A stretch of 64,000 bases of DNA from Betaproteobacteria bacterium (lineage in GTDB: Bacteria; Pseudomonadota; Gammaproteobacteria; Burkholderiales; Burkholderiaceae_F). The stretch lies in the NCBI GenBank assembly GCA_016861185.1, contig BOKW01000005.1, forward strand, positions 1 through 64,000. The letters are read 5' to 3'. Positions within the stretch are counted from its first letter, which is position 1; each line of letters opens with the position of its first letter. The translations under genes were made by a program, and so were the position numbers. Shown here one piece after another: positions 16,609 through 24,179 of the stretch. The notes beneath the pieces were generated by a model. It saw nothing but the letters and a program-made list of their open reading frames with translations, had not been told where the DNA came from and ran no database searches.

Positions 16609-17109
16609 ATGGATTACGCAGCGGCGTCCCCAATCGAATCCACGGTGCCGGACGGATCAGCGCGGGAGCTGTTGTTCGCGTGGCGCCTGGGGGCTGCGGA
16701 GCTGGCCTACATTCACTCGCGGTGGAAGGGCGGCTTCATGTCGGTTGGCCGCGCAGCCATTGAGGCCCTGGACGATCAGTACTCGCGTCTCCGCGGCGTG
16801 GACGGCACGATGCTGCTGTCTATCGAAGGCGCGGAGATCAAGCTGGACCGGCAGCGGATGTATTCGGCAGACATGGAAGGCGCCAGTGGCGTCGATGGTG
16901 TCTCCCTGCTGCTGCGCAATGGCGATTGGCTTTTCCTCACGTCGTCAGCCCCGCGCGGTCGCATTTCGTTCGGCCAACCGCAGCCAAGCGACAGATCGAA
17001 CAGTTGGCCGTCGAGGGGTGCACCGTGCCCCTCGGGATGTTGCCTACTTCGTCTCCGTTTTGATCGGAGTAGCTCATGGGCGACGTCAAGGCGATCGAAG
17101 AGGCGGTAG
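16609..17109 (+). CDS. orphan cassette-type ORF, probably altered C-terminus
   Basis: The ORF starts 45 bases after the attC, as expected for the first gene of a following cassette. Residues 1-125 look like a genuine small protein (FAWRLGAAELAYIHSRWKGG, MLLSIEGAEIKLDRQRMYSA, LLLRNGDWLFLTS), perhaps of alpha/beta type, but I do not recognise it. After about residue 130 the sequence becomes S/R/C-rich and runs over the start of the antitoxin gene. The native C-terminus may therefore have been lost in a rearrangement. An in-frame GTG at 16597 is an alternative start. Confidence 0.5.
   Translation: MDYAAASPIESTVPDGSARELLFAWRLGAAELAYIHSRWKGGFMSVGRAAIEALDDQYSRLRGVDGTMLLSIEGAEIKLDRQRMYSADMEGASGVDGVSLLLRNGDWLFLTSSAPRGRISFGQPQPSDRSNSWPSRGAPCPSGCCLLRLRFDRSSSWATSRRSKRR
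16971..17010. repeat. inverted repeat, degenerate attC-like
   Basis: Perfect 8-base arms CGGCCAAC and GTTGGCCG are separated by 24 bases. The outer AAC..GTT geometry resembles attC boxes, but both boxes break the consensus at one position and the element is too short (40 bases). It lies near the point where the upstream ORF stops looking like coding sequence. Confidence 0.3.
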
Positions 17110-17276
17110 CCGCCCTGCCTGCGGACAAACTCGCTGAATTTCGCCAGTGGTTCGCCGAGTTCGATGGCGCCGCGTGGGATCGCCAAATCGAACAGGATGC
17201 GGCCAGCGGGAAGCTGGATGCTCTTGCTGCCGAGGCGCTCGCTGACTATCGCAGCGGTTCCCGTCGCGAACCTTGA
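17076..17276 (+). CDS. antitoxin of a RelE/HigB-like toxin-antitoxin pair
   Basis: A 66-residue acidic helical protein (IEEAVAALPADKLAEFRQWF, DRQIEQDAASGKLDALAAEA) of the small antitoxin type that precedes ParE/RelE-like toxins. Antitoxins of this kind bind their toxin and usually the operon promoter. An upstream ribosome binding site (GGAG, seven bases before ATG) is visible. It overlaps the following toxin reading frame by 4 bases (TTGA). The partner toxin is frameshifted, so this may be an orphan antitoxin. Confidence 0.75.
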   Translation: MGDVKAIEEAVAALPADKLAEFRQWFAEFDGAAWDRQIEQDAASGKLDALAAEALADYRSGSRREP

Positions 17277-17532
17277 AGCACACCGCGTCCAAGCGGTTCG
17301 GGAAGTGCTTCGAAGCTCTCCCGGCGGAGATTCAAGCGCTCGCTCGTCGCAACTACGAGCTGCTGCGAAACGCCCTTCGCACGCCTCGCTCCAGTTCAAG
17401 GCGGTGGCCAACGGCAAGCTGCACAGCGTTCGCGTCGGCCTCTATTACCGCGCGCCGGGCACTCCAGTGACCGGCGGCGTCCACGGGTTCTGGATTGGCA
17501 CCCATGCGGAGTACGACAAGCTCGTCGGCTGA
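17273..17532 (+). pseudogene. RelE/HigB-like toxin, frameshifted
   Basis: The frame starting at TTG 17273 encodes MKHTASKRFGKCFEAL, then EIQALARRNYELLRN, a normal toxin N-terminus. At about 17371-17375 one base appears to be missing. From there the toxin continues one frame over as PSHASLQFKA, then SVRVGLYYRA and GFWIGTHAEYDKLVG, ending at 17532. Joined, the two parts give an ordinary 85-90 residue member of the family, a ribosome-dependent or free mRNA interferase. As written the protein is cut before the catalytic C-terminal strands. A sequencing error cannot be excluded. Confidence 0.75.
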
Positions 17533-17623
17533 CTTGCCGTTCGTCACGGACCCCCATCGAAAGGCCCGCTGCGCGGGCCACGGCGTTCGCCGGTCAACTC
17601 AACTACAAGAGCCTCCCCTTCTT

Positions 17624-17880
17624 GCGCGCCTGATGCTCTACGCCAAGCGCGGCGCCGCGCTCGCCCGCGAATACAAGTGGCTCGGCAGCCATCGCTACGC
17701 GGTGCTGAACCTGTGCCCGCCCGACGAAGCGCGACTGCGCGCGCGGTACGAGGCGATCTGCAAGCAGTTCGGGTGGCCGGTGGCGTATTGATTCCGGCGC
17801 GCACGCCCGACAGTCCCCGCCTGCGCGGCTTGCCGTGCATCGGCAGCCAGTAGACGCTGCCGGGCCTCGGCTCGTAAGCT
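17624..17880 (+). repeat. direct duplication, copy 2 (ATP-grasp 3' fragment)
   Basis: These 257 bases repeat 15070-15326 with about 17 substitutions and no indels. The part up to 17791 is a pseudogene fragment encoding the last 56 residues of the ATP-grasp enzyme (LMLYAKRGAALAREYKWLG to the stop). It has no start of its own. The block lies inside the accessory island and marks a duplication of core DNA. Confidence 0.9.
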
Positions 17881-18107
17881 TTCTTATGCTGGCGAGTCAG
17901 TTCCGGGACGAGGGCCGCGCTGTCACCAGAGCTTGGGCGGCGCGTTTGACAGTTCTTTCTGCCCATTCGAAAAGGAAGTGCGATGCGCAGGTCGAATGCA
18001 AGGCGCGACCTTGTGCGGGTCAGTGCGACCAAGTTGGCGCGTAACGGGCCCGCATAACCTGTGGCGCCAACGCGGATGAGACTAAGTCAGAAGGGACTGA
18101 GAGTCAG
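17881..18107. other. intergenic stretch after the duplicated block
   Basis: No gene is supported. A 69-codon ORF covers 17835-18044 but is rich in Arg/Ala/Cys and has no domain or ribosome binding site. Together with 17533-17623, where GGCCCGCTGCGCGGGCC can fold as a hairpin after the toxin remnant, this separates the toxin region from the next orphan gene. Confidence 0.35.
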
Positions 18108-18701
18108 ATGCTGTACGACCTGTTATGGCACGAGCTCGAGGTAATAAAGTCGTTTTCGGCACGCGCGTTGTCTTGGGCCGCAGCAGAACACGCCTCCGCA
18201 AGCGCCGCGCTGTCTGGAGCCGACGAGGAGAGGATCGAAGCGGTCGTACTGCACCCACACGGTTCCTATAGCTTCGAGCAGATCGTCATTCGCTCGATCA
18301 TTAACGAACTGAACGCACTTTGCGAGTTCGCCATCCAGAATACGTGGCAGTCATTGACTGGCGGGGCCAGTTTGCCAAATGGCGAACTTGTGCACACAGC
18401 CACGCGAGGCACTGTCGAGCGCGAGCTTCGGTTACGCGGAGTGGAAGTGGAACGTTGGCCTCGCTGGTCCGACGTCACAAAGATCAAAGAACTATCAGAG
18501 GGCTTCAAGCATCGGCAGCGCTACCAACCGTTTCCCTCCGACCTTCAGAGAGCAGGGAAGGGGGCGCGCGGCAAACGAGTTGTCGACTCGACTAATGTCG
18601 AATGGTTTGCGACATACGAATTGAAGCCACTCGATGCTGCGGAAAGCATCGCAGCTGTCGAAGAACTTCTGCGGTGGCTTCGCGAGCACCATGCAGTCTA
18701 G
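18108..18701 (+). CDS. orphan hypothetical protein in the island
   Basis: A 197-residue soluble, helix-rich protein I do not recognise (MLYDLLWHELEVIKSFSARA, YSFEQIVIRSIINELNALCE, FKHRQRYQPFPSD, SIAAVEELLRWLREHHAV). It has no signal peptide or membrane segment. Codon use is clearly less GC-biased than in flanking core genes, supporting acquisition. Its neighbours are also small orphan genes, with no operon partner to suggest a role. Confidence 0.6.
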   Translation: MLYDLLWHELEVIKSFSARALSWAAAEHASASAALSGADEERIEAVVLHPHGSYSFEQIVIRSIINELNALCEFAIQNTWQSLTGGASLPNGELVHTATRGTVERELRLRGVEVERWPRWSDVTKIKELSEGFKHRQRYQPFPSDLQRAGKGARGKRVVDSTNVEWFATYELKPLDAAESIAAVEELLRWLREHHAV

Positions 18702-18864
18702 AGTGCTCTTGCAGCCAGCCCGCGCGAGAGCGGCTTCGGACTGTGGCTTCAGTTGACAGCTTGTTCAGCATCATCCGGTCCGTTTCGTTGGCTGGTCGGT
18801 CGCGCGCGGTCGACCAGACTGATAGGCAATCCGGAGTTTCGGACGTACCACCTGAAAGGGAGAA

Positions 18865-19263
18865 ATGGGTCTATTCAGCTCGACGCCAGAAGAACGGGCA
18901 GAGAAGGAACGTCAAAAAGCCGAGGAGGCAAAGCGCAAGGCGGAAGCGGAGTTTGCAGCGTCGCCGCCCGGGCAAGCCCGCGCGGCAAGAGAAGCAGGCG
19001 CGACCATCTTTCAGATTGACCTGCCTCTCAGCAAGACGAGAGGCTTTACGGTGCCCCTCACCGGCGCCTACGCGATTACATCCGCATCCACGAACCATTC
19101 GAACCTAATCCAAGCCATCGAGAACGAGGGATGGCGACTAGAACACGTTGGCTACGTCTATCGGATCAGGGGCAGCGTCAGTCGGGACAAGTTTCTTGCG
19201 AGTGGCCAACAAGAGGCAGTTGACGGGGAAATCGTCGGCGTATACCTCTTTCGCGCATCATGA
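18865..19263 (+). CDS. conserved hypothetical protein, MGLFS-type
   Basis: A 132-residue protein with a charged coiled-coil N-terminus (PEERAEKERQKAEEAKRKAE) and a compact C-terminal domain (FQIDLPLSKTRGFTVPL, LIQAIENEGWRLEHVGYVYR, SRDKFLASGQQEAVDGEIVG). The layout (MGLF start, acidic helix, then RDKFLxSGQ and VGVYLFR) resembles a family of unknown function found across unrelated bacteria. An AAAGGGAG ribosome binding site precedes the ATG. The stop codon directly touches an IS3 remnant on the other strand. Confidence 0.65.
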   Translation: MGLFSSTPEERAEKERQKAEEAKRKAEAEFAASPPGQARAAREAGATIFQIDLPLSKTRGFTVPLTGAYAITSASTNHSNLIQAIENEGWRLEHVGYVYRIRGSVSRDKFLASGQQEAVDGEIVGVYLFRAS

Positions 19264-19395
19264 TCAGCACCCAGTTGGCCAGTGACTTGGCCGACATCTC
19301 CACGCTGAGCGCCACCTGCGGTGCGCTGAGGCCGCCGTTGAGCACCTGCCGCACCGCGGCCTCGCGAAACTCGACACCGTGTACTTCCGGCCGGT
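19262..19395 (-). pseudogene. IS3-family transposase OrfA remnant
   Basis: Read on the minus strand, this stretch encodes EFREAAVRQVLNGG, then SAPQVALSVEMSAKSLANW, the N-terminal helix-turn-helix of an IS3-type OrfA. One extra base just upstream (between KYTV and EFRE) puts it out of frame. The sequence stops abruptly at 19262, next to the preceding gene's stop. No OrfB or terminal inverted repeats remain. Confidence 0.7.
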
Positions 19396-19492
19396 TCTGC
19401 TTTCATCGATCGCCTCCACGAAGTCAAAGTGCCAAACTTCGTGGCGTCCATTCTTCGTGGACTAGTTCACATCAACAGAAGGGAGGGGAACA

Positions 19493-19789
19493 GTGCTCAA
19501 GTTTGACCGCAAGTTCTCTGTTGCAGCTCTTGTGCTTTCGATCAGCCTCTCCGCATCGGCGGCTCCGCTCGATGCGGACGATCCTGTCAGCTTGTGGTCT
19601 AAGGCGACATCGTCGGAGCGGATGGCATGGGCTCGTAGAGCAGCAACGTCTTGCAGGCCATCAAGCTGCGACGCTTCCGAGATCAAAGCTTGCCTTGATG
19701 AAGCACTTCGTCCTCCAGTACCGAAGGTTCGCATGACCATAGCGGAAGCCACGGCCGCATGCATAGTGCTACTGAGAAACGAGCGTTGA
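19493..19789 (+). CDS. small exported protein, unknown function
   Basis: A 98-residue protein with a clear signal peptide (FSVAALVLSISLSASAAP, cleavage near residue 24). The mature part of about 75 residues carries three Cys (SCRPSSC and EIKAC) and a fourth near the C-terminus (TAACIV). Cysteine pairs in a small secreted protein suggest disulfides. The GTG start at 19493 has GGGAGGGGA upstream. I do not recognise the family. Confidence 0.55.
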   Translation: MLKFDRKFSVAALVLSISLSASAAPLDADDPVSLWSKATSSERMAWARRAATSCRPSSCDASEIKACLDEALRPPVPKVRMTIAEATAACIVLLRNER

Positions 19790-19805
19790 AGTGCTATCAA
19801 GGGAA

Positions 19806-20111
19806 ATGCGTGCGGAGTACGACTTCGACTATTCGAAGGCCGTTCGCGGGAGGTGCTACAAGCGCCTTCTGAAAGAGGGTTCGAACGTGGTCGTTCTCGA
19901 GCCGGACATTGCGAAGGCGTTTCCCGACTCCGCCGCCGTCAGCGATGCTCTTCGTGTCGTTCTAAAGGCCGGAGAGTCCGAACGAGCCCTGTTCGTCGCG
20001 CGTCGCGACCGAGCGCGAAAGTCGCTCGCACGGGATACTTCAACGTTGCGCTCCTTCCCGACAGCACGGCGTGATGGAGCTGGCGCATCCCTGGTACGTG
20101 GTCGTGAGTGA
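19806..20111 (+). CDS. antitoxin-like small protein with extended C-terminus
   Basis: Residues 1-50 (MRAEYDFDYSKAVRGRCYKR, then VVVLEPDIAKAFPDSAAVSD) match a small family, usually about 55-75 residues, that begins MxxEYDFSKxxRG and often sits beside a toxin or stands alone as an antitoxin-like gene. Here the ORF continues for another 50 Arg/Ser-rich residues with no resemblance to the family, so the native stop may be lost. ATG 19806 has AAGGG close upstream. No toxin gene is adjacent. Confidence 0.5.
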   Translation: MRAEYDFDYSKAVRGRCYKRLLKEGSNVVVLEPDIAKAFPDSAAVSDALRVVLKAGESERALFVARRDRARKSLARDTSTLRSFPTARRDGAGASLVRGRE

Positions 20112-20242
20112 ACGGCATGAGCACGCGCCGAGCGACCCAAGCTCGCGGCGCATCCTGATCCGCTCGATGTGCGCGGCTCACGCGACAGCCCATGCAGTGA
20201 TCGGGCCACACGGGTCCGCAGCCCGTGATCGGGAGAAGCACG

Positions 20243-20659
20243 ATGAGAATCCGCGCGCAGATCGAAAGCAGCCGCGGTGAACACCACGTCACGCTGTCGA
20301 CCAACGAGCAGGCACACTCGCTGCACATCGCGCCGAAGGCGACGGGGTTCGGTTCGAGCGCCAACGGCGGCGAGCTGCTGTTCTTGGCGCTCGCGACCTG
20401 CTACTGCAACGACATCTACCGCGAAGCGGCCAAGCGCGGCGTCGGCGTCGAGCGGGTCGAGGTGCGCGTCAGCGGCGAGTTCGGCGCCGAAGGCGAGCCC
20501 GGGCGCAACGTGACCTACGAGGCGAAGGTATGGGCGCGCGCGCCGGAGGCGGCGATCGTCGAGCTGATGCAGCACACGGACCGCGTGGCGGAAGTGCAGA
20601 ACACGCTGCGCGCGGGCACACCGGTGACTCTGGCGCGGGTCGAAGCGGTTGCGGTCTAG
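20243..20659 (+). CDS. OsmC family protein
   Basis: A 138-residue OsmC/Ohr-fold protein (FGSSANGGELLFLALATCYC, VEVRVSGEFGAEGEPGR). Classical members reduce organic hydroperoxides with two conserved cysteines. Here the first is in ATCYCND, but the second position (in HTDRVAEVQNTLR) is not Cys. The two-cysteine peroxidase cycle is therefore unlikely in its usual form. The ATG at 20243 is preceded by GGGAGAA; the open frame extends six codons further. It marks the return to core-like GC content at the right edge of the island. Confidence 0.85.
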   Translation: MRIRAQIESSRGEHHVTLSTNEQAHSLHIAPKATGFGSSANGGELLFLALATCYCNDIYREAAKRGVGVERVEVRVSGEFGAEGEPGRNVTYEAKVWARAPEAAIVELMQHTDRVAEVQNTLRAGTPVTLARVEAVAV

Positions 20660-20693
20660 CGGCCGCACGCGCAGGTGCGACAATCGGCGCGTC

Positions 20694-21317
20694 ATGTTGA
20701 AGGTCCTTGGCAAACCCACGTCGATCAACGTGCGCAAGGTGCTCTGGCTGTGCGCCGAGCTCGACCTGGACTACGCGCTCGAACCGTGGGGATCCGGCTT
20801 CAGGCCGACGAACGACCCCGAATTCCTCGCGTTGAACCCGAATGCGCTGGTGCCGGTCATCGTCGACGGCGACTTCGTCCTGTGGGAATCGAACACGATC
20901 TGCAGGTACCTGGCGGCCCGCGCAGGGCGCTCCGACCTGCTGCCCGCCGACGCGCAAAGCCGCGCGCGGGTCGAGCAGTGGATGGACTGGCAGGCAACGG
21001 AGCTGAACGAGGCTTGGCGCTACGCCTTCATGGGCCTGGTCCGCAAGAGCCCGGCGCACGCCGACCCCGCCGCGATCGCGGCGAGCGTCGAGAACTGGAA
21101 CCGCCGCATGGGCATCCTCGACGCGCAACTCGCGCGCACCGGCGCGTACGCGGCGGGCGAGGTCTTCACGCTGGCCGACATCGTGCTGGGGCTGTCGACA
21201 CACCGCTGGTTCATGACGCCGATCGAGCGGCCCGCTCTCGCCGCTGTCGCGGCGTACTACGAGCGACTGAGCGTCCGCCCGGGCTTCATGCGCCACGGCC
21301 GCAACGGCGTGCCGTAG
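20694..21317 (+). CDS. glutathione S-transferase family protein
   Basis: A 207-residue GST. The N-terminal thioredoxin-like domain has the catalytic-loop region KPTSINVRKVLW, the cis-Pro segment NALVPVIVDG and the glutathione gamma-Glu site WESNTICRYLA. The all-helical C-terminal domain carries FTLADIVLGL (N-capping box). This suits cytosolic GSTs that conjugate or reduce electrophiles; the substrate is unknown. It starts 34 bases after the OsmC gene and is followed by the DJ-1-type gene, perhaps a small stress operon. Confidence 0.9.
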   Translation: MLKVLGKPTSINVRKVLWLCAELDLDYALEPWGSGFRPTNDPEFLALNPNALVPVIVDGDFVLWESNTICRYLAARAGRSDLLPADAQSRARVEQWMDWQATELNEAWRYAFMGLVRKSPAHADPAAIAASVENWNRRMGILDAQLARTGAYAAGEVFTLADIVLGLSTHRWFMTPIERPALAAVAAYYERLSVRPGFMRHGRNGVP

Positions 21318-21360
21318 ACGGCGCCGCCCGGACCCGCCGGGATCGACAGGGAGACGACCC

Positions 21361-21993
21361 ATGCGCATCGCGATCGTGACGTTCGACGGGTTCAACGAGA
21401 TCGACTCGTTCGTGGCCTTCCATCTGCTCAATCGCGCGGCCGCGGAGGGCTGGCGGGCCGAGATCGTCGGTCCGAGCGCGGAAGTCCGCTCGCTGAACGG
21501 CGTGCGCGTCGCCGTGCAGCAGCCGCTGGAGTCCGCCAACGATGCCGACGCGGTGCTGTTCGGCAGCGGCCGGCTGACGCGGCAGCTCGTCGAGGACACC
21601 GCGTTGTTGTCGCGCTTGCGCCTCGATCCGCGCCGCCAGTTGATCGGCGCGCAGTGCTCGGGCGCGCTGTTTCTCGCGAAGCTCGGCGTGCTGGGCGGAC
21701 TGCCGGTGTGCACGGACATGAAGACGCGACCGTTCGTCGAGGCGGCGGGCGTGCGCGTGCTCGACCGGTCGTTCTTCGCGAGCGGCAACGTCGCGAGCGC
21801 GGGCGGCTGCCTCGCGTCGCCTTGTCTCGCGACCTGGACGATCTGGCGTCTGCTCGGCCGCGACGCTGCGGCGGCTGCGCTCGAGTACGTCGCGCCGGTC
21901 GGCGAGCGCGAGCGGTTTGTCGCGCAAACGCTCGATGCGGTGGCGCCGTTCGTGGAGTCGGCCAAGGTCGAGAGCGCGGTCGTCGGGGGCTGA
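21361..21993 (+). CDS. DJ-1/PfpI family protein
   Basis: A 210-residue protein with the DJ-1/PfpI fold: IAIVTFDGFNEIDSFVA at the N-terminus, DAVLFGSG in the middle and the nucleophile elbow GAQCSGALFLAKLG with Cys near residue 100. Members include chaperone, glyoxalase and amidotransferase-like proteins, and this one's activity cannot be told. It lies on the same strand as the GST gene, with GACAGGGAGACG as ribosome binding site. It converges on the M48 peptidase gene. Confidence 0.85.
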   Translation: MRIAIVTFDGFNEIDSFVAFHLLNRAAAEGWRAEIVGPSAEVRSLNGVRVAVQQPLESANDADAVLFGSGRLTRQLVEDTALLSRLRLDPRRQLIGAQCSGALFLAKLGVLGGLPVCTDMKTRPFVEAAGVRVLDRSFFASGNVASAGGCLASPCLATWTIWRLLGRDAAAAALEYVAPVGERERFVAQTLDAVAPFVESAKVESAVVGG

Positions 21994-22042
21994 GGCGGCG
22001 CGAGCGCTCTGCGCCGTCGAGCCGCGTGGCCTTCGTGCCGGC

Positions 22043-24025
22043 CTACTCCGCCGCCACCTGCGGCGGCAGCGGCGCGTCGAGCGCGGCGCAGATCGTGCGC
22101 AGGCAGCTCGCGGCTTTCCAGTGGGTCGCGCCGTCGATAAAGGCGGTCGCGGTGCAGGCCTTGATGAACGCGGGCTTGGCGAGCGGCGCGAGCTGGTTGA
22201 GCCGGTCGAGCGCGCGACTCACCGCATCGAGCGCGATCTTTTCCGCTGGCACGAGCGTCGCATCGACCCCCGGCAGCAGCAGCACGCCGGCGTTGAACGC
22301 GCGCTCGGGCGTCTCGGGCAGGCGGACGGTCGCGACGAGCGAAAGCACGAGCGCGGCCTCGGGCGCGAGCTGCGCGACGTTCGCGTACTTCACCGGCACC
22401 GCGCGGTGCGCGTCGGGCCCGAGGCGGCGCTTAAGCACGGTGAACAACAGGAACTCGGCGAGCGTGATGCGGCCGTCGGCGACGATGAGCCCATGCGCCA
22501 GACGCAGCAGCCGCGCGGCGGCATCCTGCGGCAGCTTGCGCAGCGTCGGCATCACGCGGTCGAGCAGCGGCAGGCGCGCGCCCGGCGGCAGTTGCTGCAC
22601 GGCTTCGTGAAAGCGATCGACTTGCGTCAACGCCACGCTGCCCAGCGCTTCGACGATCTGCTGGCGCTGTTGCGCGCCGAGGTCGCGGTCCTTGTCGACC
22701 AGCATGCCGAGCACGAGCAGTTGCGCGCTGGTCGTATCGAGCCGCGCGGCGTCGAGCAGCGCGGCGGCCGGATGCGCCGCCGCGCGCTGCGCGGCTTCGG
22801 TCGCGCCGGACGCGACCGTGCCGATCGTCACCGGCACGCGCTCGACCGCAGCCTGCGCGCCGCCGACCAGCGCGGCGATCGGACTCGCGGTGGTGTCGAT
22901 CGCGCGCGGCGCGGCGGTCGCGCCGGCCGGCGTGAATTCGATCGGCGAAGCCGCGGCCGGCGCCTCCATCGGCGCGAGCCCGCCCATCGCGAGCGCAAGC
23001 GGCTGCTCGGGCGCGGGCAGGAAGTCGAGCGCGCGGCCGTAGATGCGCTTGATGCGGTCGGCGAGCGGCGGGTGCGTGGCGAACAGCCCGCTCGCGAAGT
23101 TGCGCCGCGCGGCACCGAGAAACAGATGCGACAGCGTCTCCGCGTTCGGATGCTCGATCTTCGTGCCGAGCCCGGTTTCCTGCGTGAGCCCGCCGATCTT
23201 GCGCAACGCGCTGCCGATGCCGTCCGGGTTGCGCGTGAACTGCACCGCCGAGGCGTCGGCGAGGTATTCGCGCTGACGCGACACGGCCGACTTGATCAAC
23301 CGCCCGAAGAACACGCCGACGTAGCCGACGATCCACAGCGCCAGCCCCGCGACCACGAGCCCGCCGGCGCCGCCCCGGCTGCTGCGGCTGCCGCGGCTCA
23401 TCTCCATCAGGAAGCGGCCGAACATCGCGATCATCAGCAACCCGAACAGCACACCGATCAGCCGCAGGTTCAGCCGCATGTCGCCGTTGAGGATGTGACT
23501 GAACTCGTGGCCGATCACGCCCTGCAGTTCGTCGCGCGTCAGCCGCGTGAGCGCGCCGCGTGTGACCGCGATCACCGCGTCGTTGACCGAGTGCCCCGCG
23601 GCGAACGCGTTGATCGACGGCTCGTTGTCCATCAGGTAGACCTTGGGCACAGCCACGCCCGAGGCGAGCGCCATTTCCTCGACGATGTTGACGAGCCGGC
23701 GTTCGAGCAGATCGCCGGTCGAAGGATCGACCGGCCGCGCGCCGACCATCGCCGCGACCGCGTCGCCGCCCGAGCGCAGCCGCTGCATCTCCCACCACGT
23801 GCCGCCGCCGATCAGCGCGAGCGTGACCAGCGTGTTGGTCGCGTAGAAGCCGGTCGGCAGCCCGCGCCGGCCGACGAAGTAACTCGCGTTCTCGACGAAG
23901 CCCAGATAGATGAACGACGCGACCACGTTGACCGCGATCACCACGCCGATCACCGCGAGCACGAACAGCACGACGAGCCGCGTGCTCGTGCGGCGCGCGA
24001 GTTCCTGGTGTTCGAAGAAGTCCAT
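22043..24025 (-). CDS. M48 family membrane metallopeptidase with TerB-like C-terminal region
   Basis: A 660-residue HtpX-like zinc peptidase. Two membrane segments lie at the N-terminus (residues 18-45 and 58-75). The zinc motif VIGHEFSHIL is near residue 175 and the third ligand region SREYLADASAV near 250, with two more hydrophobic segments between. Residues 290-660 add Ala-rich linker and helices; DGRITLAEFLLFTVLKRRLG resembles a TerB-type motif. It lies directly downstream of lemA on the same strand. LemA/M48 pairs are widespread and are thought to act in membrane protein quality control. Confidence 0.88.
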   Translation of the reverse strand: MDFFEHQELARRTSTRLVVLFVLAVIGVVIAVNVVASFIYLGFVENASYFVGRRGLPTGFYATNTLVTLALIGGGTWWEMQRLRSGGDAVAAMVGARPVDPSTGDLLERRLVNIVEEMALASGVAVPKVYLMDNEPSINAFAAGHSVNDAVIAVTRGALTRLTRDELQGVIGHEFSHILNGDMRLNLRLIGVLFGLLMIAMFGRFLMEMSRGSRSSRGGAGGLVVAGLALWIVGYVGVFFGRLIKSAVSRQREYLADASAVQFTRNPDGIGSALRKIGGLTQETGLGTKIEHPNAETLSHLFLGAARRNFASGLFATHPPLADRIKRIYGRALDFLPAPEQPLALAMGGLAPMEAPAAASPIEFTPAGATAAPRAIDTTASPIAALVGGAQAAVERVPVTIGTVASGATEAAQRAAAHPAAALLDAARLDTTSAQLLVLGMLVDKDRDLGAQQRQQIVEALGSVALTQVDRFHEAVQQLPPGARLPLLDRVMPTLRKLPQDAAARLLRLAHGLIVADGRITLAEFLLFTVLKRRLGPDAHRAVPVKYANVAQLAPEAALVLSLVATVRLPETPERAFNAGVLLLPGVDATLVPAEKIALDAVSRALDRLNQLAPLAKPAFIKACTATAFIDGATHWKAASCLRTICAALDAPLPPQVAAE

Positions 24026-24033
24026 CGGGGGTC

Positions 24034-24061
24034 CGACTGCGGATCGCGGACTGCGGATCGC
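24034..24061. repeat. ATTGCGG-type short repeat run
   Basis: A run of ACTGCGG/ATCGCGG units sits just upstream of the M48 gene start. It is one of ten such sites in the window. Confidence 0.55.
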
Positions 24062-24137
24062 GTGCCACCGCTACGCGTCGCGCAGCGCCGCTCGCTCGCC
24101 TTCCGCCAAGCGCGAGGATCTCACGCCGGTTGCTCGC

Positions 24138-24166
24138 GCAATCCGCAATCCGAACAGCGCAATCCG
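24138..24166. repeat. ATTGCGG-type short repeat run
   Basis: A run of GCAATCC units in the reverse orientation to the run at 24034. It lies between lemA and the M48 gene, so the two runs could pair in the transcript. Confidence 0.55.
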
Positions 24167-24179
24167 CGCCGGGATCCGA

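Noticed and set aside
16971..17010. Second attC site
   Set aside because: Perfect AAC..GTT arms exist, but both boxes break the consensus and the 40-base length is too short. It is kept only as a weak inverted repeat.
17273..17532. Programmed frameshift in the toxin gene
   Set aside because: No slippery heptamer or downstream structure is visible at 17365-17380. A simple one-base loss or sequencing error explains it better.
17835..18044. Small ORF after the duplicated block
   Set aside because: No ribosome binding site, no domain, and composition like random read-through of duplicated non-coding DNA.
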